Shown here: positions 8,899 through 17,433 of the stretch, piece by piece
Layout: each line of letters starts with the position of its first letter
How positions within the stretch are numbered: position 1 is the first letter of the stretch
From: Nocardiopsis xinjiangensis YIM 90004
GTDB lineage: Bacteria > Actinomycetota > Actinomycetes > Streptosporangiales > Streptosporangiaceae
Assembly: GCF_000341145.1 (NCBI RefSeq)
Contig: NZ_ANBE01000006.1
Location: 75,301-139,300, forward strand
Direction: 5' to 3'
Length of the DNA: 64,000 nucleotides
Notes under the pieces: generated by a model
Databases searched by the model: none
Told to the model about the DNA's origin: nothing
What the model saw: the letters and a program-made list of their open reading frames with translations, nothing else
Translations under genes and position numbers: made by a program

Positions 8899-9599
8899 AC
8901 ATGCACGGCCCCAGCGAACACGAACCCGCCCCGGCCCAAGGCCCGCGCGTGATCATCGCCGAGGACTCGGTCCTGCTGCGCGAAGGCATGGCCCTGCTGC
9001 TGCAGGAATCAGGCGTGCACATCCTCGACCAGGTCGGCGATGCCCGAGCCCTCCTGGAATCGGTGGCCACCCACCCCCAAACGGACCTGTGCCTGATCGA
9101 CATCCGCATGCCACCCACCTACTCCGAGGAAGGCATCGAGGCCGCCGTGCACATCCGCCGCCAACACCCCCAGGTGGCGGTCCTGCTGCTGTCCCAACAC
9201 GTGGTCAGCCGCTACGCCGCCGACCTGCTGGGAGCCGGCTCCACCAAAGTCGGCTACCTGCTCAAGGACCGCATCGCCCACATCGAAGAATTCTCGGCCA
9301 CCCTGCGCCGAGTCGCCGACGGCGGCGCCGCCATCGACCCCGAAGTGATCACCCAACTCCTGAGCCGCAACCGCGACCACGCCCTACAGAACCTGACCCC
9401 CCGCGAGAACGAAGTCCTGCAAATCATGGCCCAAGGACTCAACAACGCCGGAATCGCAACGGAACTGACCATCACCGAACGCGCCGTGGAAAAACACATC
9501 CGCTCGATCTTCACCAAACTCGACCTGGGCCAGGACGAACACGAGCACCGCCGCGTCCAAGCAGTACTGCACTTCCTACGCGGCGCCCACCATCTCTGA
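8895..9599 (+). CDS. Response regulator, NarL/LuxR type
   Basis: Transcriptional response regulator (234 aa). The receiver domain has VIIAEDSVLLREG, phospho-acceptor Asp69 in LIDIRMPP and a conserved Lys in GYLLKDRI. The LuxR HTH is NLTPRENEVLQIMAQG with recognition helix TERAVEKHIRSIFTKL. The ATG at 8895 overlaps the kinase stop. An ATG at 8901 has better spacing from GGAAGG (8888-8893), so the true product may start two codons later. It probably controls the downstream DUF4097 gene, 55 nt away on the same strand. Confidence 0.93.
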   Translation: MNMHGPSEHEPAPAQGPRVIIAEDSVLLREGMALLLQESGVHILDQVGDARALLESVATHPQTDLCLIDIRMPPTYSEEGIEAAVHIRRQHPQVAVLLLSQHVVSRYAADLLGAGSTKVGYLLKDRIAHIEEFSATLRRVADGGAAIDPEVITQLLSRNRDHALQNLTPRENEVLQIMAQGLNNAGIATELTITERAVEKHIRSIFTKLDLGQDEHEHRRVQAVLHFLRGAHHL

Positions 9600-9654
9600 A
9601 CGAGCACACAACGAACACCTGAAGGACCACGACCCCCCACGGAAGGCAAACACC

Positions 9655-10635
9655 GTGACATTCAAGGCACGAGGCCTCTACGCCTCCTCCAGCAAGGTAC
9701 CGCGCCGCCCGCGGATGGGCCTGTGGCTGCTTCTGGGCGCCCTGCTGGCCCTGGCCCTGGTGGCGGCCACGGTCCTGTCGGTACTGGGCAACGTCGCCCT
9801 CACCCGCCAGCAGACCTCCGACACCTACCAGAACCAGGAACGGGTGGAAATCGACAACCGCACCAGCGGCTCGGTCGAAATCACCACCGCCGACACCGAC
9901 CAGATCCACATCGAACGCACCCTGAGCACCAGCCCCCTGCACCACGTCGAAGAAACCATCGACGAAACCGGCGACAGCGTGCAGCTACAAGCCCACTGCC
10001 CCGGACCGAACCTGTTCTTCACCACCTGCGCGGCCGACTACGAGATCACCCTGCCCCAACAGAGCGATACACAAGTACACACCACCACCGGCCAGATCCA
10101 CACCCACGGACTCCAAGGACAGATGCAGGCCAGCACCACCACCGGCCAGATCCACATCAGCAACCACCAAGGACCGGTACAGGCCGAATCCACCTCCGCG
10201 CTCCTGCAGCTGTCCCACGTACAAGGCCCGGTCCAGGCCCAGACCGTCAGCGGCGACATCGAACTCACCGGCCAGGGCGAACAGGCCCGAGCCTCCACCA
10301 CCTCCGGCCAGGTGGACCTGAGCGGCTTCACGGCCCAGAACGTGGAAACCACCACCACCAGCGGCGAAGTGAACATCGGCGACTTCACCGAAGCCCAGGC
10401 CTCCAGCGTCTCGGGCAGCATCCACATCCGCAGCAACCAGCCACTGCAGTCACTGACCGTGGACACCACCAGCGGCAACGTGAACGCCCAAATACCCGAG
10501 GAGGACTACCACGTCAGCGGCAACTCCACCTCCGGCGACCGAGAAATCGCCGTGGCCACCTCACCGCAGGCCGGCGCCCGCATCACCATCGACACCGTCA
10601 GCGGCTCGGTGCAACTCACCCACCCCCCGAGGTGA
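9655..10635 (+). CDS. Membrane-anchored DUF4097 beta-repeat protein
   Basis: 326 residues: short basic N-terminus, one transmembrane helix (about 20-45), then an exported right-handed beta-solenoid typical of DUF4097. Internal repeats are easy to see: TTTGQIHTHGLQGQMQ, TTTGQIHISNHQGPVQ, TVSGDIELTGQGEQA, TTSGQVDLSG, TTSGEVNIGD, SVSGSIHIRS and TTSGNVN. The fold is related to the C-terminal domain of LiaF/LiaI-associated proteins. Placed 55 nt after a kinase/regulator pair, it is likely the effector or feedback partner of that envelope-stress system. GTG start with GGAAGG eight nt upstream. Confidence 0.82.
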   Translation: MTFKARGLYASSSKVPRRPRMGLWLLLGALLALALVAATVLSVLGNVALTRQQTSDTYQNQERVEIDNRTSGSVEITTADTDQIHIERTLSTSPLHHVEETIDETGDSVQLQAHCPGPNLFFTTCAADYEITLPQQSDTQVHTTTGQIHTHGLQGQMQASTTTGQIHISNHQGPVQAESTSALLQLSHVQGPVQAQTVSGDIELTGQGEQARASTTSGQVDLSGFTAQNVETTTTSGEVNIGDFTEAQASSVSGSIHIRSNQPLQSLTVDTTSGNVNAQIPEEDYHVSGNSTSGDREIAVATSPQAGARITIDTVSGSVQLTHPPR

Positions 10636-10642
10636 GCGGCCC

Positions 10643-11032
10643 CTACCCCTGCACGGGCTCGAACCGCAACGCCGCCCAATCCGAATCGATCGGCACCTGG
10701 GCGGTACTGCGCCAACCCGCATCGACCAAACTGTCCCACCCCTTCTGAGCAGTCAGATCGGTGATGATGGTGCCACCACGCTGAGGAAAACACACCCACA
10801 ACCGAGTGCCCGGACCCACCGCCGCCAACACCCGCGGCGTCTCACGATCGACCGTGCCCCGATCCAAAGTGAACAAGTGCACGTCGTCATAGACCACACC
10901 CTCGATCGGACCCAGATCGATGTGCAACTCAGCAGGCGGATCCAGCAACCGCACATAACGCTCAGGGGCATTGAGGACGAGCAGCCGGTCGCCGGCCTGC
11001 ACCCCCAGTCGCTGGGCGAGCGTCTCCGACAT
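10643..11032 (-). CDS. DUF3052-like conserved protein
   Basis: Small acidic soluble protein of 129 residues. It opens with a LAQRLGVQAGDRLLVLNAP strand-loop unit and ends with GWRSTAQVPIDSDWAALRF, the ending typical of actinobacterial DUF3052 proteins. The core LWVCFPQRG resembles the family's WV-x-x-P-K strand. Function is unknown for the whole family. The ATG at 11032 follows GAAGGAGGAGG, one of the strongest ribosome sites in the window. It converges tightly (7 bp) with the DUF4097 gene. Confidence 0.65.
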   Translation of the reverse strand: MSETLAQRLGVQAGDRLLVLNAPERYVRLLDPPAELHIDLGPIEGVVYDDVHLFTLDRGTVDRETPRVLAAVGPGTRLWVCFPQRGGTIITDLTAQKGWDSLVDAGWRSTAQVPIDSDWAALRFEPVQG

Positions 11033-11163
11033 TCCTCCTCCTTCGGTGTGCCGCACGGGTTGGCCAGCAACCCCTCTCGGAGGCAACAGTACGACCCCCG
11101 AGCCACCAAACCCAGGATCTACCCCTCTCCCACCCTAGAGGGCCCCATTCTCAGGATGCCTCC

Positions 11164-12168
11164 ATGGCAAAGGAGAACCCCGCCCCCCGCTGGGGCGTGA
11201 TGGGAACAGGCGGGCGCGCCCACGCCCTGGCCCGGGCCCTGGGCCCACACCTGACAGCCGTGGGCTCACGCTCACACGGGCGCGCCCGCGCCTTCGCCCA
11301 CACCTGGAACCTGCCGACGGCCCACGACAACTACGCCGACCTGGCCGCCGACCCCGGCGTGGACGTGGTCCACGTGGCCACACCCCACCCCTGGCACCAC
11401 CCCCACACCCTGCTGGCCCTGCACGCGGGCAAACACGTACTGGTCGAGGCACCCCTGGCCATGAACGCCTCCCAAACAACCCACCTCCTCCACACCGCAC
11501 ACGCCGCCGGATGCTTCCTCATGGAAGGCTCACCCCCGCGCCACCTTCCGATACACCGCCTGGTACACCGAATCGTCGCCCAAGGGGCCATCGGGCAGGT
11601 CAGCTCGGTGCACGCCCAATACCACCTACAGATCCCCTACGACCCCGCACACCGCCACTTCGACCTCGAACAAGGCGGCGGAGCCCTGCTCGACGCAGGC
11701 ATACACCCGCTCCGGCCGACCCACTGGTACCTGGGAGAACTGACCGTGGTGGGAGCCACCCGCCCCCTGGCCCCGGGCCAGATGGTGGACACCGCCACCA
11801 CGGTGCTCGCGCACGGGGCCGGCGGGGCCACGGCCACCCTCTCCTGCGCCTCACAAACACCCAGCACCCAACAAGCCCTGATCACCGGCACCACCGGCCA
11901 GATCCAGATCCAGGGACTGTACAGAGCCGAGCACGCGGTACTGCACCGCCAGGGCCATGCCCCCCAACCCCTGTACCGGCCCGCCCAGAACGGCGCTCAC
12001 CCGCACCAGAGCCAAGAGGTCACCCGGTGCCTGCAACAAGGACGAACACAGAGCCCGGTGATGCCCTGGGCCCACAGCCGAGCCCTGGCCCAGACCCTGG
12101 ACCGGGTCCGCGACACCGCCACCCTGCTGCCCGACCCCGCACACCTCACCAGCACCCCCCGGACCTGA
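11164..12168 (+). CDS. Gfo/Idh/MocA-family oxidoreductase, altered EKP motif
   Basis: 334 residues with an N-terminal Rossmann domain (WGVMGTGGRAHALARAL) and the C-terminal alpha/beta domain marker GGGALLDAGIHPLRPTHW. Family members oxidise or reduce sugars and cyclitols with NAD(P). The normally invariant catalytic motif E-K-P reads E-A-P here (Glu95, Ala96), so the hydride-transfer lysine is missing. His and Asp residues in the second domain (LLDAGIHP) remain. The protein may be a non-enzymatic sugar-nucleotide binder or use other chemistry. The stop overlaps the convergent neighbour by 23 nt. Confidence 0.83.
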   Translation: MAKENPAPRWGVMGTGGRAHALARALGPHLTAVGSRSHGRARAFAHTWNLPTAHDNYADLAADPGVDVVHVATPHPWHHPHTLLALHAGKHVLVEAPLAMNASQTTHLLHTAHAAGCFLMEGSPPRHLPIHRLVHRIVAQGAIGQVSSVHAQYHLQIPYDPAHRHFDLEQGGGALLDAGIHPLRPTHWYLGELTVVGATRPLAPGQMVDTATTVLAHGAGGATATLSCASQTPSTQQALITGTTGQIQIQGLYRAEHAVLHRQGHAPQPLYRPAQNGAHPHQSQEVTRCLQQGRTQSPVMPWAHSRALAQTLDRVRDTATLLPDPAHLTSTPRT

Positions 12169-12988
12169 GCGCACCCGCCCACCCGCGCGCACGCTCGCGC
12201 ACACACCGCGAGGCGAGGGCCCCGGCCAACAACGGCGCGTTCATCCGCGCCACGACCATGAGCGCGTCCTTGCCCGCGACCCGGTCCGTGAAGTAGGCAT
12301 CGATACGCTCATCCCCGCACACCGGCTCACACCCATACACCTGGCCCTGAAACATCCTGTAGGCATCACGCACCAACAGCTCCTCCGGCTCCAGATTGGG
12401 ACCATCCCCCAACCAGTGGGCCGCCTCCTCCGCCACACGCCGGACCTGAGCGGGGACGGCCCGGTACTCGTTGGGAAAGACACGGCCCGCACCCAGGCCC
12501 TTGCGCCACCCCGCATACACGGCCGGATGGCGGGTGCGCAGCAGCACATACGTACTCACCAGCGGATGACGCCAGACCTCCCGGACCATGAAATGCAACG
12601 TCAGAGCGGCCGAGAGCCCGAACCGGCGGTGTTCGGGCACCACCCCGGCCGCATCCAGATACAAGGCCCGACGGCCGGCGAAACAATGCCGGTGGTAGCC
12701 GCCCCAACCCACCGGCCTACCGTCCGGCCCCAGGATCAGGGCCAGAGTGGAGATGCGGTCGAAGAACCCGCCCGCCACACGCGCATCCCAATAGTCGGAA
12801 TGGTCGACCTCGAACGCGCGCGCGGCCAAGGACCGCAACAACACCTGCACACGTTCGCGACACCGGGCCCCCAAAGCCCAAGGCTCCTCCCACAAGGCCA
12901 AGCGGTAACCGGAACTGAGAGCACGGACCTCGGGCTCCACACTGAGACCACGCAACTGCGGGCACGGGGGCCGGATCTGAGCAGGCAA
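12146..12988 (-). CDS. GNAT-like acetyltransferase
   Basis: 280-residue predicted acyltransferase. The only recognisable GNAT elements are LALILGPDGRPVGWGGYHRH (strand before the cofactor loop) and LDAAGVVPEHRRFGLSAALTLHFM (cofactor loop H-R-R-F-G-L-S), then a helical C-terminal extension ending in MVVARMNAPLLAGALASRC. The first 60 residues and last 100 have no recognised domain. TTG start at 12988 with AGGGAG five nt upstream. Acceptor unknown, and the assignment rests mainly on the cofactor-loop region. Confidence 0.6.
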   Translation of the reverse strand: MPAQIRPPCPQLRGLSVEPEVRALSSGYRLALWEEPWALGARCRERVQVLLRSLAARAFEVDHSDYWDARVAGGFFDRISTLALILGPDGRPVGWGGYHRHCFAGRRALYLDAAGVVPEHRRFGLSAALTLHFMVREVWRHPLVSTYVLLRTRHPAVYAGWRKGLGAGRVFPNEYRAVPAQVRRVAEEAAHWLGDGPNLEPEELLVRDAYRMFQGQVYGCEPVCGDERIDAYFTDRVAGKDALMVVARMNAPLLAGALASRCVRERARGWAGALRSGGCW

Positions 12989-13202
12989 CCGAACTCCCTA
13001 CTTTCCTCACTAGACGCAACCAAACGACTCCTCAACGTAGTTGATCACCCGCACGCACGCCCGCAGTTCCCCCACACAAACGATCGATCATCACCGGCCC
13101 GGTCTGCGCCGAACCCGCCGGGCATGTTCAACCAACACCCGTCCCCCGAGGAGAGCGGTCGCTACCATGAGCTCCGAGAAACACGAGCGCAAGGAGCAGA
13201 GC

Positions 13203-13778
13203 ATGGGGGCCCAACCCGTACCCGACTGGATGGTTCCGCCCGTCGACGGGTTCAGATCCCAGGACTTGGACACCCTGCCCGATCTGCCCCCGCACACCGA
13301 GCTCATCGACGGGAGCCTCGTCCTCGTGAGTCCTCAGAAGGGCTTCCACAGCATCGTGCTGGACCACTTGGTTCAGGCTCTGCGCACGGCCGCCCCCGAT
13401 CACTACCGCGTCCGCCGCGAAATGACTGTGACCTTGGGCCCGCGCCAACGCCCCGAACCCAACCTGATGGTGGTGCGCGCCTGCTCCATCGACAACGAGC
13501 AGACCACGTTCGCACCCCAGGACGTGGCCCTGGCTGTGGAGGTCGTCTCCCCCGAGTCCACCGAGCGCGACCGCAACCGCAAACCTTCGTTGTACGCCGG
13601 CGCGGGTATCGCGTACATGTGGCGGGTGGAGAACATCGACGGACTGCCCGTGGTCTACACCTACGAGCTCGACCCCGCCGGACACGCCTACGGCCTGACC
13701 GGCATCCACCACGACCGTCTGCGCACGGTTCGCCCCTACCCGCTCCAGGTCGACCTGACCGAAGTCACACGCCTGTGA
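13203..13778 (+). CDS. Uma2-family (DUF820) PD-(D/E)xK nuclease-like protein
   Basis: 191 residues matching the Uma2 layout: ELIDGSLVLVSPQKGFHSIVLDHL at the N-terminus, RQRPEPNLMVV, then VALAVEVVSPESTERDRNRKPSLYAGAGIAYMWRVE. Uma2 proteins carry a restriction-endonuclease-like fold of unknown role, often in many copies per actinobacterial genome. The usual catalytic P-D of the second strand is P-N here (Asn87), while Glu113 of VEVVSP and a downstream Lys are kept. ATG at 13203 is chosen for AAGGAG six nt upstream. An ATG at 13167 is the alternative. It overlaps the convergent MFS gene by 14 nt. Confidence 0.82.
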   Translation: MGAQPVPDWMVPPVDGFRSQDLDTLPDLPPHTELIDGSLVLVSPQKGFHSIVLDHLVQALRTAAPDHYRVRREMTVTLGPRQRPEPNLMVVRACSIDNEQTTFAPQDVALAVEVVSPESTERDRNRKPSLYAGAGIAYMWRVENIDGLPVVYTYELDPAGHAYGLTGIHHDRLRTVRPYPLQVDLTEVTRL

Positions 13779-14958
13779 CAGCCCCTGAGCCCGGCCGCCG
13801 CAACGACAGCACCCCGTGCGTGAGCGCGGCCAGGAGGTGAACTCCGGCCGCCACCGCCAAGCACAGCATCACAGAGCGCTCGACCAACGGGCCCGCTACA
13901 GCGGCCCCCAGGGCGAAAGCCGAGATCTTCAGGCTCGCACCGACGGTGAAGACCTGCGCCCGCAAATGCCCGGGAGCATGGCGGTGGCGCACCGAGAACA
14001 ACGCGGTCAACTGCGGGCCCTCGGCCGCGCCCAACACCAGCGCGGCCACGGCCATCCCCACCCACGACGGCGCCACCGCAACCAGAGCCGTCCCAGCCGC
14101 CTGGGCCAGTACGCACACCAGGATCAAAGCGCCCGGGGACGGGGCACAAGTGCGCCGCGACAGCACCAGGTTGGCCAGAAGCGAGCACACCGCCATCACC
14201 GACAACAGCCACGCCCCGTGGGCGGCCGCGCCCAGAAAACGCTCACCCAGCATCGGCACACACACCACAACCATGCCGGTCCCGGCCAGCGACAGGGACG
14301 TGACCGCGGTGGCACGCAGCAAAGGAGGCGAACGCAGGCACACGGCCGCCCCCGCCAGAAGTTGAGCCCCGACCCGCCCCTGCTCTTTCACATGGCCCAC
14401 CACGGGCAGGGAACGGGCCAGAGCAGCCGCCAACACCAGAGCCCCCGCCGAAGCCCACACCGCCACCCACGGTCCGGCCCCGGCGGCCACGGCCGCGGCC
14501 AGAGCGGGCCCGATCAGGGCGGCCGCCCCGAAGGTCATCGCGTCCCAGGTCGTGATGTGCTCCAACCGATCGGAGCGAACCAGGGCGGGCAACTGGGCCG
14601 TCCATCCACCCGAGAGCACCGGCCCCAGCACCCCCAGGACCAGCGCCGTTGCCACGGCCCAACCCAGAGGAAGAGCAGAGCCCAACACGAGTGTGAGCGC
14701 CACCAAACCGAACGCGTACAGAGCCAACAACCACGCCAGCAACCGGGCGGGGCGGGCACTACGATCCAGAGCCAACCCCACCAGCGGCCCACCCAGAGCC
14801 GAAGTCGCAGTCAGCGCTGCCCACAGAGTCGAACCGGTACTGATCGAACCCGTCGCGCTCAAGCCGAGCAAGAGCAGGGCAGGCCCGGACATCTCCTCAC
14901 CGGTGCGGGCCCAGGCGGCACCGATCAGATACCGCACCGAGGAACGGGGCATGTGCAT
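13765..14958 (-). CDS. MFS transporter
   Basis: 397-residue inner-membrane transporter with 12 predicted helices, of the drug-efflux-like MFS type. The A-motif-like loop between helices 2 and 3 reads VGLALDRSARPARLLAWLLALYA. Substrate unknown. The start (ATG 14958, with a second ATG two codons in) lies 17 bp from a perfect inverted repeat shared with the divergent CGNR-type regulator gene, so this transporter is the probable target of that regulator. Confidence 0.85.
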   Translation of the reverse strand: MHMPRSSVRYLIGAAWARTGEEMSGPALLLLGLSATGSISTGSTLWAALTATSALGGPLVGLALDRSARPARLLAWLLALYAFGLVALTLVLGSALPLGWAVATALVLGVLGPVLSGGWTAQLPALVRSDRLEHITTWDAMTFGAAALIGPALAAAVAAGAGPWVAVWASAGALVLAAALARSLPVVGHVKEQGRVGAQLLAGAAVCLRSPPLLRATAVTSLSLAGTGMVVVCVPMLGERFLGAAAHGAWLLSVMAVCSLLANLVLSRRTCAPSPGALILVCVLAQAAGTALVAVAPSWVGMAVAALVLGAAEGPQLTALFSVRHRHAPGHLRAQVFTVGASLKISAFALGAAVAGPLVERSVMLCLAVAAGVHLLAALTHGVLSLRRPGSGAVTGV

Positions 14959-14974
14959 GACCGCGACACTAAAA

Positions 14975-15005
14975 GGTAACGCCTCAACACAGAAGAGGCG
15001 TTACC
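14975..15005. promoter_or_regulatory. Perfect inverted repeat between MFS and CGNR genes
   Basis: GGTAACGCCTC (14975-14985) and GAGGCGTTACC (14995-15005) are exact reverse complements separated by 9 nt. The element fills most of the 55-bp gap between two divergent starts. It is the likely operator for the CGNR-type protein, covering both promoters. Confidence 0.72.
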
Positions 15006-15013
15006 ATGGCCGC

Positions 15014-15616
15014 ATGGACACCACTCACCGGTGGCATGCGGTCTCGGGGCAGTCGGTCCGGTCCGTGGCCGAGCGCACCGCCGACCTGCTCAACACCCTG
15101 GCTCAGGAGGATGCGGGCCCCGCCCAGATCGAGGAGGTCCTGCGCGCCCACGGCGAGAGCGAACCACACCTGAGCAGAACCGACCTGCGCTGCCTGCACC
15201 GGGCGGCCGCGCAACTGCGCCACGTGCTGCGCGCGAGCACCACAGAACAGGCCGCCGAACGCCTCAACCACCTGTTGACCGCCACAGCCCACCCGCCACG
15301 CCTGACCGACCACGGCGGCACCACCCACTGGCACCTGCACCTGGACAGCCACGACGACGCCCCCTGGGCCGAATGGGCGGCCTCCTCGGCCGGCATGTGC
15401 CTGGCGCTACTGCTGAGCGACCGCCAACGCCCACCCGGGGGCGTGTGCGCGGCCCACGGGTGCGCCCGGATCTTCATCGACACCGGCAGCGGCAGCCCGC
15501 GCCGCCACTGCTCACGCCGGTGCGCCACACGGGCGCGCGTGGCCGCGCACCGGGCCGCTCCTCAGAACTCGGCGAGCACCGCCACCGCATCGACCTCCAC
15601 GAGCTGGTCCTCATAA
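15014..15616 (+). CDS. CGNR-type zinc-finger / ABATE-domain regulator
   Basis: 200-residue protein with an N-terminal ABATE-like helical domain (RWHAVSGQSVRSVAERTADLLNTL) and a C-terminal treble-clef zinc finger C-x4-C ... C-x3-C (CAAHGCARIFIDTGSG, then RRHCSRRCATRARVAAHRA). The usual C-G-N-R is C-A-T-R here. Such proteins are putative DNA-binding regulators of stress or drug response. ATG at 15014, eight bp after the palindrome. The C-terminal 54 nt overlap the end of the convergent RidA gene, and the tail after AHRA is low-complexity. Confidence 0.78.
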   Translation: MDTTHRWHAVSGQSVRSVAERTADLLNTLAQEDAGPAQIEEVLRAHGESEPHLSRTDLRCLHRAAAQLRHVLRASTTEQAAERLNHLLTATAHPPRLTDHGGTTHWHLHLDSHDDAPWAEWAASSAGMCLALLLSDRQRPPGGVCAAHGCARIFIDTGSGSPRRHCSRRCATRARVAAHRAAPQNSASTATASTSTSWSS

Positions 15617-15957
15617 CCCAGCGCGGCCACCCCCAACAGGGTGCTGGGCGCATCGTGCTCACCCATACGGGCCCGCACCCCCTGCCAGGCCGCCACCAGA
15701 TCCTCCTGACACGAACTGGCCACATACACCGTGGTCCTGACCACATCGGCCAGTCCCGCCCCCGCATCGGCCAGGGCGGTGGCCAGGTTGTCCATCACCT
15801 GTGCGGCCTGCCCGGCCACATCGCCAACGGCGACCGTGCCACCCCGCGCATCCAACGGGCAGGCACCCGCGGTCCACACCACCCGCGCGGGTGTGTGCGC
15901 CACCGCCGCATAGGCATAGTCAACGTGTTCGCTCAGGCTCTGACTGCGTACGAGCAC
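15562..15957 (-). CDS. RidA-family enamine/imine deaminase-like protein
   Basis: 131-residue single-domain YjgF/YER057c/UK114 protein. Recognisable parts are YAYAAVAHTPARVVWTAGACPLD at the start, GDVAGQAAQVMDNLATALADAGAGLADVVRTTVYVAS in the middle, and the closing STLLGVAALGYEDQLVEVDAVAV. RidA proteins hydrolyse reactive enamine/imine intermediates to keto acids. The canonical substrate-binding R-x(C/A)xxV segment is replaced (GVAALGYEDQLVE), so the specificity may differ from canonical RidA. GTG at 15957 with GGAGG five nt upstream. It is divergent from an amino-acid-oxidase-like gene. Confidence 0.82.
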   Translation of the reverse strand: MLVRSQSLSEHVDYAYAAVAHTPARVVWTAGACPLDARGGTVAVGDVAGQAAQVMDNLATALADAGAGLADVVRTTVYVASSCQEDLVAAWQGVRARMGEHDAPSTLLGVAALGYEDQLVEVDAVAVLAEF

Positions 15958-16170
15958 GACATCCTCCACCAGTCGGAAACACTCTCCCCCCAGGAACGGG
16001 CCCGGACCGGTCAGAGTTCGCCCTTCTGCGCCCGGCAGAACCCGCCCAGCACCGCGCACCAGCACACCCAGACAGCTCACCCGGGCCCGGAGCGCCTCGC
16101 ACCCGCAGATGTCGACGCCCAGCACCGACCCCAGGTGTTCGCGCCCCCCGGCCCCGGGCAACACCAACCC

Positions 16171-17289
16171 ATGGACGTGATCGTTGTCGGCAGCGGCATC
16201 GTGGGGGCCAGCACCGCCTACCACCTGTGCAAGAAAGGCATCGCGACCCTGCTGGTGGAGACCAACCACACCGGCCAGGCCACCCAGGCCGGCACCGGAG
16301 TCATCCACCCCTGGCCCTTTCCCCGGGACACCCCCGCCGACTGGGACTTCAAACTCGCCGCCGCCACCCACCTGCCCCACCTGATGAACGAACTGGACCA
16401 GGACGGCCACCCACCCGGCTACGAAATCACCGGCTCCCTGTCAGTGCAGACCCAGGGCTCCCGATCGGCCTTCGAGCTGATGGACTCCCTGTCCCGACGC
16501 GAGGGCTTTGAGACCATGGGGCACGTGCACCGCCTGGGCCCGGGCCAAGCGCGCGAACTCTTCCCCCTGCTGAACGAACACGACCAAGGCGTGCACATCG
16601 AGGGCGGGGCCCGCCTGGACGGCGCCCTGGCCCGCCACGCCCTGCTCGAGGCCGCCCAGGAACGCGGCCTGCACCTGCGCGCCGGCCAGGCCCACCTGCT
16701 GTGGGAGAACCAGCGGGTGAGCGGGGTGCAGGTGGGCGATGAGCACCTACGGGCGCCGGTGACGGTGGTGGCCGCAGGCGCCTGGTCGGCCCAGCTGCTC
16801 TCCCCGACGGGCGTGCAGTTGCCCCTGTTTCCCGTGCGCGGACAGATGGCCCACTTCACCCTGCCCGGACAGCAGACCCGCACCTGGCCGGGGGTGCGCT
16901 TCGGCGACCACGACTTCCACGCGCTCGCCTTCGCCCCCAACCACGTGGCCACCTCCGGCACACGCCGCCCCGAGGCCGGATTCACCCACCAGGCCACCGT
17001 CACCGAGCTGTCCCAGCTTCTCGACACCGCGCTTCAGACCATGCCGGGCCTGGGCCAGGCCTGCCTGTCCCGGACCCGGGTGGGTTTTCGCCCGGCCACC
17101 CACGACGGCCACCAGCTCCTGGGCCCGCTCCAGGATGCGCCGGGGGTGCTCATCGCCACCGGACTGGACTCCCAAGGCCTGACCCTGGGCCCCTTCCAGG
17201 GCAAGGTCGCCGCCCAACTGGCCCTGGGCGAGCCCACCGGCCTGGATCTGGCACCCCTGCGCCCCGACCGGCCCACCCAGGCCCCCTGA
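16171..17289 (+). CDS. FAD-dependent amine/D-amino-acid oxidase (DAO family)
   Basis: 372-residue flavoenzyme. Residues 1-20 form the FAD dinucleotide fold (DVIVVGSGIVGASTAYHL), followed by LLVETNHTGQATQAGTGVIHPW, a substrate-domain strand LFPVRGQMAHF, and the C-terminal FAD contact GVLIATGLDSQGLTLGP. It resembles glycine oxidase and D-amino-acid dehydrogenases, which produce imines. The divergent RidA gene, 213 bp away, would hydrolyse such imines, supporting a shared pathway. ATG at 16171. Exact amine substrate unknown. Confidence 0.85.
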   Translation: MDVIVVGSGIVGASTAYHLCKKGIATLLVETNHTGQATQAGTGVIHPWPFPRDTPADWDFKLAAATHLPHLMNELDQDGHPPGYEITGSLSVQTQGSRSAFELMDSLSRREGFETMGHVHRLGPGQARELFPLLNEHDQGVHIEGGARLDGALARHALLEAAQERGLHLRAGQAHLLWENQRVSGVQVGDEHLRAPVTVVAAGAWSAQLLSPTGVQLPLFPVRGQMAHFTLPGQQTRTWPGVRFGDHDFHALAFAPNHVATSGTRRPEAGFTHQATVTELSQLLDTALQTMPGLGQACLSRTRVGFRPATHDGHQLLGPLQDAPGVLIATGLDSQGLTLGPFQGKVAAQLALGEPTGLDLAPLRPDRPTQAP

Positions 17290-17433
17290 ACAGGCCCTCG
17301 ACCCTTGGGCGCGCTCGCGCTCCCGTGGTCCACCCCCCGTGCCTCTGGGCGGGCACCACCGGCCGCGGCCAGATCTGGTGCACACCCCCGAACTCGGGGA
17401 TCGGCCGTGGGGCCGCGGCAGGCACGGGCCGGG

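Noticed and set aside
10060-10470. Tandem DNA repeats or a CRISPR-like array.
   Set aside because: The repetition is at protein level (T-T-x-G-x-I/V) and reflects the DUF4097 beta-solenoid; DNA copies are not identical and have no spacers.
17307-17324. Hairpin GGGCGCGC / GCGCTCCC between the oxidase and SDR genes.
   Set aside because: Imperfect with almost no loop; cannot be distinguished from background GC-rich complementarity.
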